Positions 26,288 through 34,927 of a stretch of DNA of 64,000 bases are shown one piece after another. Below the pieces are notes generated by a model, which was given only the letters and a program-made list of their open reading frames with translations, was not told the origin of the DNA and searched no databases. A program made the translations under genes and the position numbers. Origin of the DNA: Lutibacter sp. Hel_I_33_5 (GTDB taxonomy: Bacteria > Bacteroidota > Bacteroidia > Flavobacteriales > Flavobacteriaceae); contig NZ_VISM01000001.1 of the NCBI RefSeq assembly GCF_007827455.1, positions 558,001-622,000 on the forward strand. Direction: 5' to 3'. Positions within the stretch are counted from its first letter, which is position 1, and each line of letters starts with the position of its first letter.

Positions 26288-27364
26288 TCACACTACCAAA
26301 TCCAACGTTTTATTTCGTTGGATTTTTTTTGTTTCAGTTTCTATAAAACTTTCTACAAAATAAATTTCTTTTGGTATTTCATATTGTGAAAGTGAAGTAA
26401 GGCTTTTTATATCATTTTCTACTTGAGACTTCTCTATTGAACTCGAAGTGACATTTTTTTCAATACATAGTACTAACTTTTCCCCAAACTTTTCATCTGC
26501 AATTCCAGCTACAAAAAAACGTTGATTAATAACACTTAACAACTTCTCCTCTATTTTCTCAGAATGTAATTTTATTCCCCCTGAATTAATTACATTATCA
26601 AAACGACCAAGCCACTCAAATTTTGTATCAGAAATTAATTGTACAACATCATTTGTAAAAATGATTTCATTAGATACCTTTGGAGCTTCAATCACCAAAC
26701 AGTTTCGATGATCTTTATAAATACTAATACTTGGTAATGTTTGATAAAAAGATTTCTCGATTGCTCTCGAATTAACAACATTAAAATGATTTAACTTTTT
26801 GATTGCAATATGAGTAACAGTTTCCGTCATTCCGTAGGTTGCGAAAATTTGAGTTTCTGTCGATTGAATTTTATCTTTTAAACTTCTAGAAACTACTCCT
26901 CCTCCAACTATAAGCTTTCTAATAAAATGCAATTTATCTAATGAATTTTCTAACTGCATTGGTACCATCGCAGAAAAATCATATCCTGTACTATTTTCTT
27001 CTAAAGGATTTAAGCCAGGCGAAACAATATCCAATTGCCATCCTAAAGTTAAGGCTCTAACCAACATCATTTTACCAGCAATATAATCGGTAGAAAGACA
27101 TAATAAAGCTTTTGTATTTTCTTTTAAATCAAAATAATCACTTGTAGTAATTGCTGAATTTATTGCAAACTCTTTTTTGACTTTAATCGGTTTTGGTTTT
27201 CCTGTAGATCCAGAGGTTTGCACTAAAATAAAATCATCTTCATTAAACCATTCTGATAAAAAAGAATAGGTAGATTCATCAACACTACTTGAATAATCGA
27301 GCAATTCTTTTACAGTAGAAAACGACTTGTTATTTAATTTAAAGGCTTTATGAAACTGATTCAT
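26288..27364 (-). CDS. menE: o-Succinylbenzoate-CoA ligase (MenE), short Bacteroidota form
   Basis: 358 aa from ATG 27364 (27373 is also possible). AMP-forming ligase: the phosphate loop VQTSGSTGKPKPIKVKKEF near residue 50, IFATYGMTETVTHIA, and the hinge GRFDNVINSGGIKLHSEKIE. It is about 90 residues shorter than E. coli MenE at the N-terminus. It activates o-succinylbenzoate with CoA in menaquinone synthesis. It overlaps the CPBP gene end. A stretch near residue 305 (VTSSSIEKSQVE) is encoded by a copy of a dispersed repeat, and the 3' end contains a terminator for the convergent gene. Confidence 0.9.
   Translation of the reverse strand: MNQFHKAFKLNNKSFSTVKELLDYSSSVDESTYSFLSEWFNEDDFILVQTSGSTGKPKPIKVKKEFAINSAITTSDYFDLKENTKALLCLSTDYIAGKMMLVRALTLGWQLDIVSPGLNPLEENSTGYDFSAMVPMQLENSLDKLHFIRKLIVGGGVVSRSLKDKIQSTETQIFATYGMTETVTHIAIKKLNHFNVVNSRAIEKSFYQTLPSISIYKDHRNCLVIEAPKVSNEIIFTNDVVQLISDTKFEWLGRFDNVINSGGIKLHSEKIEEKLLSVINQRFFVAGIADEKFGEKLVLCIEKNVTSSSIEKSQVENDIKSLTSLSQYEIPKEIYFVESFIETETKKIQRNKTLDLVV
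26298..26330 (+). terminator. Plus-strand terminator embedded in the menE 3' coding end
   Basis: AAATCCAACG and CGTTGGATTT form a perfect 10-bp stem with an 8-nt loop, followed by five more T. It fits termination of the plus-strand T9SS gene, though it lies inside the coding sequence of menE on the other strand. Confidence 0.65.
26427..26455. repeat. Dispersed repeat copy inside menE
   Basis: A 29-nt stretch identical at 25 of 29 positions to 32472-32500. It starts GACTTCTC and ends CTCGAAGTGACATT. In the intact copy the middle makes a TTCTCGA...CTCGAAG-type inverted repeat; here the middle has diverged while the menE frame is open. Confidence 0.65.
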
Positions 27365-28316
27365 ATTCAGCATCTAACACTTTATAGTTTTCTTTTAAAT
27401 TCAATGGCTCTTCAATCTTTCCAAAAAGCTTTTCTCTCCAATTAGACCAACCATACTTTTTTGAATAAATAAAAATAAGTAACGGATACAGTACAAAAAT
27501 CGGAACAATTATCTCTAAAATTTCATTCTGTCCATTTTCTATTGTTGACATAAAAATTGCATCTGTTTGTAAAGCAGACCATTTAGAAGTCACTAAAATT
27601 GCGGCTAACAAATTATTTCCAAAATGAAAACCTAACGCCAATTCTAAACCATCATCCATCAAAGTCATAATTCCCAAAATCAAACCTGTTCCAATATAAA
27701 AAACCATAATTATTGGTCCTAATTCTTCTACTTCTGGATTTGCGCCATGCATTAATCCAAATAAAACTGAAGTCACAATTAGCGGAAACCATTTATTTTT
27801 CACAAACACACCAATATGCTGCATTAAATATCCTCGAAATAAATACTCTTCTAAACCTATTTGCAAGGGAAACAACAACAAACTTATCAATACTAAAATT
27901 GTGAATTTTACCACATCAAATTGCAAAACAACCTCTTCTGGAGCAATTATATAATTAATAGCAAAAAGAATTAAAGTAACCGTTGTTATCAGAAAAAAGG
28001 AAAATGCTACCCTTTTCCAATCTATTTTCCTCCTTGCTGTTGTTAAAGATTTCACACTTCTCTCATGCATAAATTTCACCAATAAAAACAACAACCCTAA
28101 CAATAAAGCAAAAGGCAATAAATTCATTGCTAGCCAAAAATTTTTGCTTGGAATTAATTCCATTAATTTTTGCTGTTCCTCTATAGCATTAAAATCTTCA
28201 GCAAAGAACAACAAATAAATGATGTTTCCTATAAACAATCCTCCTACTAGAATTATTGTTATTAAAAACATCCACCACTTATTTTGCCCTTTATATGCTT
28301 GTTGTATATAATTCAT
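27348..28316 (-). CDS. CPBP family intramembrane metalloprotease
   Basis: 322 aa with about eight hydrophobic helices. The three CPBP (Abi/Rce1-like) motifs are present: EEYLFRG (EExxxR, near residue 165), FGLMHG (FxxxH) and FHFGNN (HxxxN). These His/Glu residues form the active site of membrane-embedded proteases that process prenylated or peptide substrates. It lies between menC and menE in a tight operon, overlapping menE, but nothing shows a direct role in quinone synthesis. Confidence 0.9.
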   Translation of the reverse strand: MNYIQQAYKGQNKWWMFLITIILVGGLFIGNIIYLLFFAEDFNAIEEQQKLMELIPSKNFWLAMNLLPFALLLGLLFLLVKFMHERSVKSLTTARRKIDWKRVAFSFFLITTVTLILFAINYIIAPEEVVLQFDVVKFTILVLISLLLFPLQIGLEEYLFRGYLMQHIGVFVKNKWFPLIVTSVLFGLMHGANPEVEELGPIIMVFYIGTGLILGIMTLMDDGLELALGFHFGNNLLAAILVTSKWSALQTDAIFMSTIENGQNEILEIIVPIFVLYPLLIFIYSKKYGWSNWREKLFGKIEEPLNLKENYKVLDAEYESVS

Positions 28317-28319
28317 ATT

Positions 28320-29357
28320 CTATAAATTAAAATTCCATTTTTCTGTTGGATGATAGTGCAATGTACCATTTTTTACTCGTAAAGGAGATTCAAAATTATT
28401 GGTAAATAAACTTCCAGTACCTAAACCCTGAGGCATTTTATTTTGTAACGTATGTGTAAATTGAGCAATAGCATTTAACCCAACATTACTTTCTAAAGCT
28501 GATGTTACCCACCAACCAACACTTTGCTTATTAGCTATTTCTATCCACTTTTTACTTCCTGAAAACCCACCTATTAAACTTGGTTTTAGGATTATGTATT
28601 GCGGTTTTATTATTTCTATTAATTGTTGCTTTTTGTCTTGTGAAAATACACCAATCAACTCTTCATCTAATGCTATAGGTAGTGAAGTTTTGGAACACAA
28701 ATTAGCCATTTCTTCAATCTGACCTTGCCTGATAGGCTGCTCAATTGAATGAATTTCTAAATCAGATAATATTTTTAACTTTTCTAAAGCATTTTTTGGT
28801 TCAAAAGCTCCGTTAGCATCAACACGTAATTCAATTTCTGATTTAGTAAATTCTTTTCGTATTGATTTTAATAATTCAATTTCTGTATTAAAATCAATGG
28901 CCCCAATCTTCATTTTAATACAAGAAAAACCATTTTCAATCTTTTCTTTGATTTGGTTTTTCATAAACTGTTGATTGCCCATCCAGACCAAACCGTTTAT
29001 AGAAATTGATTGTTTCCCTTTTGTAAATTCTGAAGGAAATAATTCAAATGATGTTTTACTTTCTAGTGATAAAAAAGCCTGTTCTAATCCAAATTGGATA
29101 CTTGGAAACTCAACGAGTTTTAACAATAATTTTTCTAGACCAAGAATAATGTTTTTACAAGCCCATTTTAATTTTTCTTCATAATCATGAACATCATCAA
29201 TACTTAAACCTTGAAACAAACCTGTTTCTCCAACACCTATTTTTCCATCTTTTTTTAAGATGATAAACCAAGTTTCTTTGGTTCTTAAAATTCCACGAGA
29301 AGTTCCACTTGGGCTTTTAAAATTTAAAATATATTTATGATAACTGGCAGTAATCAA
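28320..29357 (-). CDS. menC: o-Succinylbenzoate synthase (MenC)
   Basis: 345 aa enolase-superfamily enzyme. The catalytic KxK is in CIKMKIG near residue 165. The metal ligands follow in VDANGAF, IEQPI and ALDEELIG, and the second catalytic Lys is in IILKPSLIGG. It dehydrates SHCHC to o-succinylbenzoate for menaquinone. It sits 3 nt from the CPBP gene and 2 nt from the SRPBCC gene. Confidence 0.93.
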   Translation of the reverse strand: MITASYHKYILNFKSPSGTSRGILRTKETWFIILKKDGKIGVGETGLFQGLSIDDVHDYEEKLKWACKNIILGLEKLLLKLVEFPSIQFGLEQAFLSLESKTSFELFPSEFTKGKQSISINGLVWMGNQQFMKNQIKEKIENGFSCIKMKIGAIDFNTEIELLKSIRKEFTKSEIELRVDANGAFEPKNALEKLKILSDLEIHSIEQPIRQGQIEEMANLCSKTSLPIALDEELIGVFSQDKKQQLIEIIKPQYIILKPSLIGGFSGSKKWIEIANKQSVGWWVTSALESNVGLNAIAQFTHTLQNKMPQGLGTGSLFTNNFESPLRVKNGTLHYHPTEKWNFNL

Positions 29358-29359
29358 AA

Positions 29360-29872
29360 TTAATTTTCTGCTAATTTCTTAAAACTATTCATATATTCTT
29401 GACTTTGTTTTTCAAACATTCCTTTAAAATAGGGAAACAAACATGCCATCATGTAAGATTTACTTTTTACTGTAGAATGTTGAATCATTTTTGTAGCACT
29501 TCCGTTTGATGTAAAATTAAAATCATCAACTTTTAGCATTTGATCAGAATCGAATTGAAAGGTCATTTTTTCATTTTCTACATAGGCTAATATTTTTTCA
29601 ATCATCACCATATCTTGACCTTGATTATCAACAATCATTTTATATGTACTACCAATTCTCCCTTCTTTTTCTTCAATAGGATCAAAAGATTTAACTTCTG
29701 GCAACCATTTTTTTAACGTTTCAGGATTAACAAAAAAGGCAAAAACCTCATCAATCGGTTTATTAATTTCTACCTCTGATGTATATGCAGTTTCTTTTAC
29801 AATTAATCCTGTAGCAAAAAAGATAATAACTAAGGCTGTAATAATTCCTAAAATAATTTTAATAGCTTTCAT
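29360..29872 (-). CDS. SRPBCC family protein with N-terminal membrane anchor
   Basis: 170 aa. One N-terminal hydrophobic helix (IKIILGIITALVIIFFATGLIV), then a START/polyketide-cyclase-like fold (EVEINKPIDEVFAFFVNPETLKKWLPEVKSFDPIEEKEGRIGSTYKM). The fold binds hydrophobic ligands. In a menaquinone gene cluster a lipid or quinone ligand is possible but unproven. Gaps to its neighbours are 2-3 nt. Confidence 0.85.
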   Translation of the reverse strand: MKAIKIILGIITALVIIFFATGLIVKETAYTSEVEINKPIDEVFAFFVNPETLKKWLPEVKSFDPIEEKEGRIGSTYKMIVDNQGQDMVMIEKILAYVENEKMTFQFDSDQMLKVDDFNFTSNGSATKMIQHSTVKSKSYMMACLFPYFKGMFEKQSQEYMNSFKKLAEN

Positions 29873-29875
29873 TCT

Positions 29876-30712
29876 TTATTTATTTTTTCTTTTGCGTCTC
29901 CATTTTCTAAACAAATAAAACACCATAAAACCAATAATTATAAATGGCCAAATATTTATGACACCTATAAAAAATGATTTTAAATTATTAAATCCATTTT
30001 TAAAACCTTCTTTTATTTTTCTTCCAAAACTAGTTTGATTTGCTTCTAATTTATAAAAAGTAATATTTAAAGTAGAAAATGACACTTGATTAGATAAATA
30101 CTTTAACCGACCTTCTGTAGACTCAATATCTTGTCTTAACTTTCCTAGCTCTCTTTCTACATCTAAAATTTCTCTAACAGTTTTAGCCTTCTGAAGAATT
30201 TCTAGGTATTTATTTTCAAGTTTTTTCTTATTCTTTAATCTAGACTCAATATCTAAAAACTGCTCGGTTACATCTCTAATATTGATATTTTTATTATCAA
30301 ATCGCTCTATACCTTTTGATATTTCTGATAAAAAAACATCAAAACTTTCAGAAGGAATTCTAACATTAATTGTACTACTTATTCTATCATCAGATTTATG
30401 TTCATTGTCCGAAGAAATGTACCCTTTATAAGTTTTTACGTTATCGTTTATAGTTTCTTTTGTTTTAGCTAAATCATATGTTTCAAAAGCTACATAACCG
30501 TTTTTAATAAGTTTTTTACTTAAACCTTGGTCAGTTGTCCTTCCATTATTTACACTTCCTTCTGAAGCCCTTTGTTTACTTAAACCTTTTAAAGAAACAA
30601 AACTATTAATTTCATCAGATTCTAAATTTGCTGAACCTAAATTTTCATTCTGATTATTTCCACATGAAAATAGCAGGCTACAAATTATAACTAATTTTAA
30701 TATATATTTCAT
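29876..30712 (-). CDS. DUF4349 lipoprotein
   Basis: 278 aa from ATG 30712. Signal peptide with lipobox (LLFSCGNN), so a lipoprotein. A DUF4349 region (about 75-225) has beta segments (INVRIPSESFDVFLSEI), a coiled coil (LDIESRLKNKKKLENKYLEILQK, LDVERELGKLRQDIE) and a C-terminal membrane helix (INIWPFIIIGFMVFYLF) with a basic end. A lipoprotein with a second membrane helix is unusual but typical of this family. Role unknown. An upstream in-frame ATG at 30766 lies in menA. Confidence 0.85.
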   Translation of the reverse strand: MKYILKLVIICSLLFSCGNNQNENLGSANLESDEINSFVSLKGLSKQRASEGSVNNGRTTDQGLSKKLIKNGYVAFETYDLAKTKETINDNVKTYKGYISSDNEHKSDDRISSTINVRIPSESFDVFLSEISKGIERFDNKNINIRDVTEQFLDIESRLKNKKKLENKYLEILQKAKTVREILDVERELGKLRQDIESTEGRLKYLSNQVSFSTLNITFYKLEANQTSFGRKIKEGFKNGFNNLKSFFIGVINIWPFIIIGFMVFYLFRKWRRKRKNK

Positions 30713-30731
30713 GATGATTTTTCTTTTCAAT

Positions 30732-31625
30732 TTACAAAACTTGTGCCAACCCAAAAAGGATTGCAAATAAAAATGTGCTTAAGGCTACTTTTTTTAGCTC
30801 ACCATCTAACTCAGAAAAAATAATGTTTTTAGCAACTATTTTAATATTTAAAAACAACGGAATAAAAGCTATCAAAAACAAATATTGAAATGGTGATTGA
30901 TAATTTAATTGCACATAAGTTATTGCCGAAATTAATGCTCCAATTATTAAACAATAATGATAGATTTTAGCTTTCTGACTTCCTAATTTTACCACCAACG
31001 TATTTTTATTATTTCTTTTATCTTCAATTTGATCACGCATATTGTTTAAATTCAAAACAGCAGCGCTTAACAAACCAATTGAAATTGCAGGTAAGAATAT
31101 CTGCAAATTAATATCCTTTGTAAATAAAAAACAGCTACCAACAACACTTAACAATCCAAAGAAAATAAACACAAAAAAATCACCTAAACCAGAATATCCA
31201 TATGCTGATTTACCAACTGTATATTTTATTGCCGCTGCAATAGAAGCGATTCCTAATAAAAAAAAGAGTACTGAATACTCAAAATTTTCTTTACCAAAAG
31301 CAACATAAATTAATAATAAAGCAATCACCAAAGTTATGATAGTAGTAACCATCATAGCAAATTTCATTTGCTTAGGAGATATTGCTCCAGAAGCCACCAT
31401 TCTTTCCTCTCCTTCTCTATTATCATCAGTTCCTTTTATTCCATCTCCATAATCATTTGCAAAATTGGATAATACTTGAAATCCGATTGTCGTTAAAATG
31501 GCTAAAACACAAATAACCCAATTAAATAGATTATGGGGTACCGACAAAAAACTACCAACAATAATTCCAGAAACAGATAATGGTAAAGTTCTTAAACGAG
31601 CCGCTTTTATATAGTTATTAATCAT
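30732..31625 (-). CDS. menA: 1,4-Dihydroxy-2-naphthoate polyprenyltransferase (MenA)
   Basis: 297 aa UbiA-family prenyltransferase with about nine transmembrane helices. Asp-rich motifs are present: NFANDYGDGIKGTDD near residue 65 and NMRDQIEDKRNNKNTL near residue 190. The N-terminal AARLRTLPLSVSGIIVGS is typical. It attaches the polyprenyl chain to DHNA at the inner membrane. The start at 31625 excludes 12 residues that would come from a repeat (MSFPRKRESHLK), which I consider non-coding. Confidence 0.94.
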   Translation of the reverse strand: MINNYIKAARLRTLPLSVSGIIVGSFLSVPHNLFNWVICVLAILTTIGFQVLSNFANDYGDGIKGTDDNREGEERMVASGAISPKQMKFAMMVTTIITLVIALLLIYVAFGKENFEYSVLFFLLGIASIAAAIKYTVGKSAYGYSGLGDFFVFIFFGLLSVVGSCFLFTKDINLQIFLPAISIGLLSAAVLNLNNMRDQIEDKRNNKNTLVVKLGSQKAKIYHYCLIIGALISAITYVQLNYQSPFQYLFLIAFIPLFLNIKIVAKNIIFSELDGELKKVALSTFLFAILFGLAQVL

Positions 31626-31636
31626 TTTTAAATGAG

Positions 31637-31656
31637 ATTCCCGCTTTCGCGGGAAT
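31637..31656. repeat. GC-rich hairpin repeat upstream of menA
   Basis: ATTCCCGCTTTCGCGGGAAT has an 8-bp perfect stem with a TTTC loop. This type of element, which gives a spurious N-terminal MSFPRKRES when read through, is dispersed in many Bacteroidota genomes. It sits in the 49-nt gap between the Fe-S protein gene and menA. Confidence 0.7.
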
Positions 31657-31674
31657 GACAATTTCGTTTATTTT

Positions 31675-32454
31675 TTATAAATTATTTGCTTCTGCAATGA
31701 GCTCTGCTATGTCTTGTACTTTTACTTGACTTTCTTTTTCTTTAAATTTAATTCCGTCTGTCATCATCGTATTACAATATGGGCAACCTGTTGCAATAAT
31801 CTGAGGCTTTGTTTCCAAAGCATCTTCTGTACGCAACACGTTAATATCCTTATCACCTTTTTCGGGTTCTTTAAACATTTGTGCCCCGCCAGCACCACAA
31901 CATAAAGCTGTTGCTTTACTACGTTTCATTTCTGTTAAATTAACGCCTAATCGCCTTATTAAATCTCTTGGAGATTCATATACTTCATTTGCTCTTCCTA
32001 AATAACATGGATCGTGATATGTTAATCTTTTTCCTTTTAGATTAGTATCATCTACAGTTAATTTCCCTTCATCAATTAATTTTTTGATGAACTGCGTATG
32101 ATGATACACTTTATATTTTCCTCCTAAAGATGGATATTCATTTTTTAATGTATTAAATGAATGTGGATCGCATGTTACAATGGTTTTTACTTCGTAACCG
32201 TTTAAAACTTCGATATTCATCATTGCCTGCATTTGAAACAAAAACTCGTTTCCTGCTCTTTTTGCTGCATCACCAGTAGAACTTTCTTCTGCACCTAACA
32301 CTGCAAAATCTACATTTGCCTGATGTAAAATTTTCACAAAAGCTCTTGATATTTTTTTAGCCCTGTCATCATAACTTCCTGCAGCGCCGACCCAAAACAA
32401 CACTTCTGGTTGCTTTCCTTGAGCCATCATTTCTGCCATTGTTGGTACGTTCAT
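31675..32454 (-). CDS. CCG-domain Fe-S protein (heterodisulfide reductase subunit B-like)
   Basis: 259 aa from ATG 32454. It carries two cysteine-rich CCG-type modules: VTCDPHSFNTLKNEYP, YHDPCYLGRANEVYESPRDL, then ALCCGAGGAQMF and IATGCPYCNTMM. These bind noncubane or 4Fe-4S clusters in HdrB/GlpC/LutA-type proteins. It is cytoplasmic and pairs with the membrane Fe-S protein 52 nt upstream. Together they likely pass electrons to or from the quinone pool. The 15 residues of the longer ORF come from a dispersed repeat. Confidence 0.9.
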   Translation of the reverse strand: MNVPTMAEMMAQGKQPEVLFWVGAAGSYDDRAKKISRAFVKILHQANVDFAVLGAEESSTGDAAKRAGNEFLFQMQAMMNIEVLNGYEVKTIVTCDPHSFNTLKNEYPSLGGKYKVYHHTQFIKKLIDEGKLTVDDTNLKGKRLTYHDPCYLGRANEVYESPRDLIRRLGVNLTEMKRSKATALCCGAGGAQMFKEPEKGDKDINVLRTEDALETKPQIIATGCPYCNTMMTDGIKFKEKESQVKVQDIAELIAEANNL

Positions 32455-32471
32455 GTTTTTTAGTTTTTTAA

Positions 32472-32500
32472 GACTTCTCGACTGCGCTCGAAGTGACATT
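32472..32500. repeat. Dispersed repeat copy between two Fe-S genes
   Basis: A 29-nt element with inverted arms CTTCTCGA and GCTCGAAG around the centre. It is closely related (25/29) to 26427-26455 in menE. If translated it would give MSLRAQSRS in front of the CCG protein, which is why the later ATG was chosen. Confidence 0.65.
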
Positions 32501-32506
32501 AAAATT

Positions 32507-33826
32507 TTATTCTTCGTCTTTCCAGTTTAATCTATCTTGTTGATTGTATTGCCAAGGCGCTCCATTATTTTCAATATTCGTCATCATCATATTTAATTCT
32601 TGTGGCGCAGCAGATTCTTCCATTACCAAATAACGTCTCATATCTGTAATGATAGACAATGGATCTATACCAATAGGACATTCTTCTACACAAGCATTAC
32701 AACTTGTACAAGCCCATAATTCTTCTGGTGTAATATAATCGTTTAACAACTGCTTTCCGTCATCTTTAAAAGAACCTCCATTTGCATCAATATTATTCCC
32801 CACTTCTTCTAAACGATCTCTCGTTTTCATCATAATATTTCTTGGAGACAATTCTTTACCTGTCAAATTTGCTGGACAAGAAGAAGTACAACGCCCACAT
32901 TCCGTACAGGTATAGGAATTCATTAATTGCACCCAATTTAAATCGGTAACATCGGATGCTCCAAATTTTTCTGGTACTGTTTCTTCTGCACCTTCCGCTG
33001 GAGCAGCATAAGGGTCTGCACTTGGATCCATCATTAATTTCACTTCATTAGTAACTGACTCTAAATTATCGAATTGTCCTTTAGGATTTATATTCGCATA
33101 AAACGTATTCGGAAAAGCTAATAAAATATGTAAATGCTTCGAATAATATAAATAATTTAAGAAAACTAAAATTCCTAAAATATGAATCCACCAAGCAGTT
33201 TTTTCTATTGTATGTATTGTTTCTGTAGAGAAATCACTAAACCAAGGTGCTACAAATTGACTTATTGGATTCCCAATACCAGCTTCTTGAAAAGGAATAT
33301 CTGTAGCATTCATAATTATGAATAAAGACATTAAAACCATTTCGAAATACAGAATAAAGTTTCCGTCATTCTTTGGCCAACCTTTCATTTCTTTACTCAA
33401 AAACCTTTTAATATTCGCTAAATTTCTTCGCAACCAAAAGATTATTACAGAGACAAAAACTAATGCTGCCAAAATTTCGAAAGTTCCAATTAAGAAAGCA
33501 TATAGATTATTACCTAGTATAGGTTGGAAAACTCTATGCGTTCCAAAAAGTCCATCAATAATAATTTCTAATACTTCAATATTAATAATGACAAACCCTA
33601 CATAAACTACAATATGCAAAAACCCAGCAAATGGTCTTTTTATCATTTTTGATTGCCCTAAAGCTATCATTGCCATATTTTTCCAACGTTGTGATTTATT
33701 ATCTGATCTATCTATATCTTTTCCTAGATTAATATTTCTAATTAATTTGCGAACATTCATCACAAAAAAACCAATTCCAAAGATTAAAGCTAAGGCAAAA
33801 AATAGGTTTGGTAAGTATTGCATCAT
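32507..33826 (-). CDS. Membrane (Fe-S)-binding electron transfer protein, HdrC/NarI-like N-terminus
   Basis: 439 aa. The first ~250 residues contain about five membrane helices with His residues that could hold haem (HIVVYVGFVIINIEVLE, GTHRVFQP, IHILGILVFLNYLYYSKHLHILL). The C-terminal part has two 4Fe-4S motifs, CTECGRCTSSCP and CTSCNACVEECPIGIDP. It resembles fusions of a NarI-like cytochrome with an HdrC-like ferredoxin. The CCG protein downstream would be its partner. The physiological donor and acceptor are unknown. A second Met follows the first. Confidence 0.9.
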   Translation of the reverse strand: MMQYLPNLFFALALIFGIGFFVMNVRKLIRNINLGKDIDRSDNKSQRWKNMAMIALGQSKMIKRPFAGFLHIVVYVGFVIINIEVLEIIIDGLFGTHRVFQPILGNNLYAFLIGTFEILAALVFVSVIIFWLRRNLANIKRFLSKEMKGWPKNDGNFILYFEMVLMSLFIIMNATDIPFQEAGIGNPISQFVAPWFSDFSTETIHTIEKTAWWIHILGILVFLNYLYYSKHLHILLAFPNTFYANINPKGQFDNLESVTNEVKLMMDPSADPYAAPAEGAEETVPEKFGASDVTDLNWVQLMNSYTCTECGRCTSSCPANLTGKELSPRNIMMKTRDRLEEVGNNIDANGGSFKDDGKQLLNDYITPEELWACTSCNACVEECPIGIDPLSIITDMRRYLVMEESAAPQELNMMMTNIENNGAPWQYNQQDRLNWKDEE

Positions 33827-33921
33827 ATTAAAGTAAGTATAATTTCGTCCTTAAAATTAAGGTAATTTTAGAACTTTTAAAAGGATTGATTTATAAACAA
33901 TCAATTTTACTGATTTAGTAT

Positions 33922-34872
33922 TTAATTTTTAATCTCTTCTGGCTTATATCCTTTTGCTTTTTTTCCAAATAATGAAAAATGTACAAATCTTTTCGGATTC
34001 AATTTCATTTCACGAAGCAATTCTTCTAATTCTTTTGATGCATTGGTAAGATTATTATACATAGCATCATCATTCATTAGCTTACCTAAGGAACCTTTAT
34101 TATCACTAGCCTTAGCTAATAAAGAATTTACGTTTTCCAATGTACTTTCAAGTTTCTTAATAGTTCCAGAAAAATTAACTTTTGCTAAATCTTCAGAAAC
34201 TTTAGAGAAATTATCAATAATGTTTTTAGTATTACTAAGAGTTTCTTCTAGTTTAGATTTATTTTTATCAATTAATGAGTTTGTATTTTTAATTGTATTT
34301 CTAACATCTAAAGTGATCGATTCTAAACTCAATATTGTATTATTCAAGCTTTTTCTCGCTTTTGCATTCATTACAGTATTAAAACCAACTAATAAAGAAT
34401 CTGCACTAACAATTACATTTTCCAGTTTTGCTTGAAGTGGATTCAATTTTTGACCTACTGATGAAAATATATCAGATTCAATTTCACCTTTTAAATAATC
34501 ACCAGAAACAGCCGATTCTCCTTCATATGAAGGGATAATTGCAAGATTCTGCCCTCCCATTAAACTAGCTGAATAAATTTTAGCTAAACTATTTTTAGAA
34601 AAACTAAAATCATTATCTACTGCCAGCTCAACTACTAAACTACCTCTTTTATCTGGTTTATCATTAAAACGAACACCAACAACTCTACCAACCTGTAATC
34701 CATTAATGGTCACCAAACTAGACTCATTCAATCCTTGAATACTATTATATTCCACAAAGAATTTTCTAGTTGAAGAGTTAAAAAAATCTTCTCCTTTTAA
34801 GAAACTATACCCCCAAATAAACAATGCAATAATAATTACTGCAATAGCACCTGTTTTGAGTTCTTTAGACAT
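33922..34872 (-). CDS. MCE/MlaD family lipid-transport protein
   Basis: 316 aa. One N-terminal membrane helix (TGAIAVIIIALFIWGYSFLKG), the MCE domain (FVEYNSIQGLNESSLVTINGLQVGRVVGVRF, then LMGGQNLAIIPS) at about 35-125, then a long helical region (about 150-300) predicted to extend into the periplasm. MlaD-type proteins carry phospholipids between inner and outer membranes with an ABC transporter not found here. It is downstream of the amidase, 55 nt gap. Confidence 0.92.
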   Translation of the reverse strand: MSKELKTGAIAVIIIALFIWGYSFLKGEDFFNSSTRKFFVEYNSIQGLNESSLVTINGLQVGRVVGVRFNDKPDKRGSLVVELAVDNDFSFSKNSLAKIYSASLMGGQNLAIIPSYEGESAVSGDYLKGEIESDIFSSVGQKLNPLQAKLENVIVSADSLLVGFNTVMNAKARKSLNNTILSLESITLDVRNTIKNTNSLIDKNKSKLEETLSNTKNIIDNFSKVSEDLAKVNFSGTIKKLESTLENVNSLLAKASDNKGSLGKLMNDDAMYNNLTNASKELEELLREMKLNPKRFVHFSLFGKKAKGYKPEEIKN

Positions 34873-34927
34873 AAATACTTTTATTTATAACAATATTACT
34901 AATTATTTTTGGGAGAATATATCTAAA

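Noticed and set aside
33885..33905. ATTGATT/AATCAAT stem between MCE and Fe-S genes
   Set aside because: 7-bp AT-only stem without T-run; chance level in this DNA.
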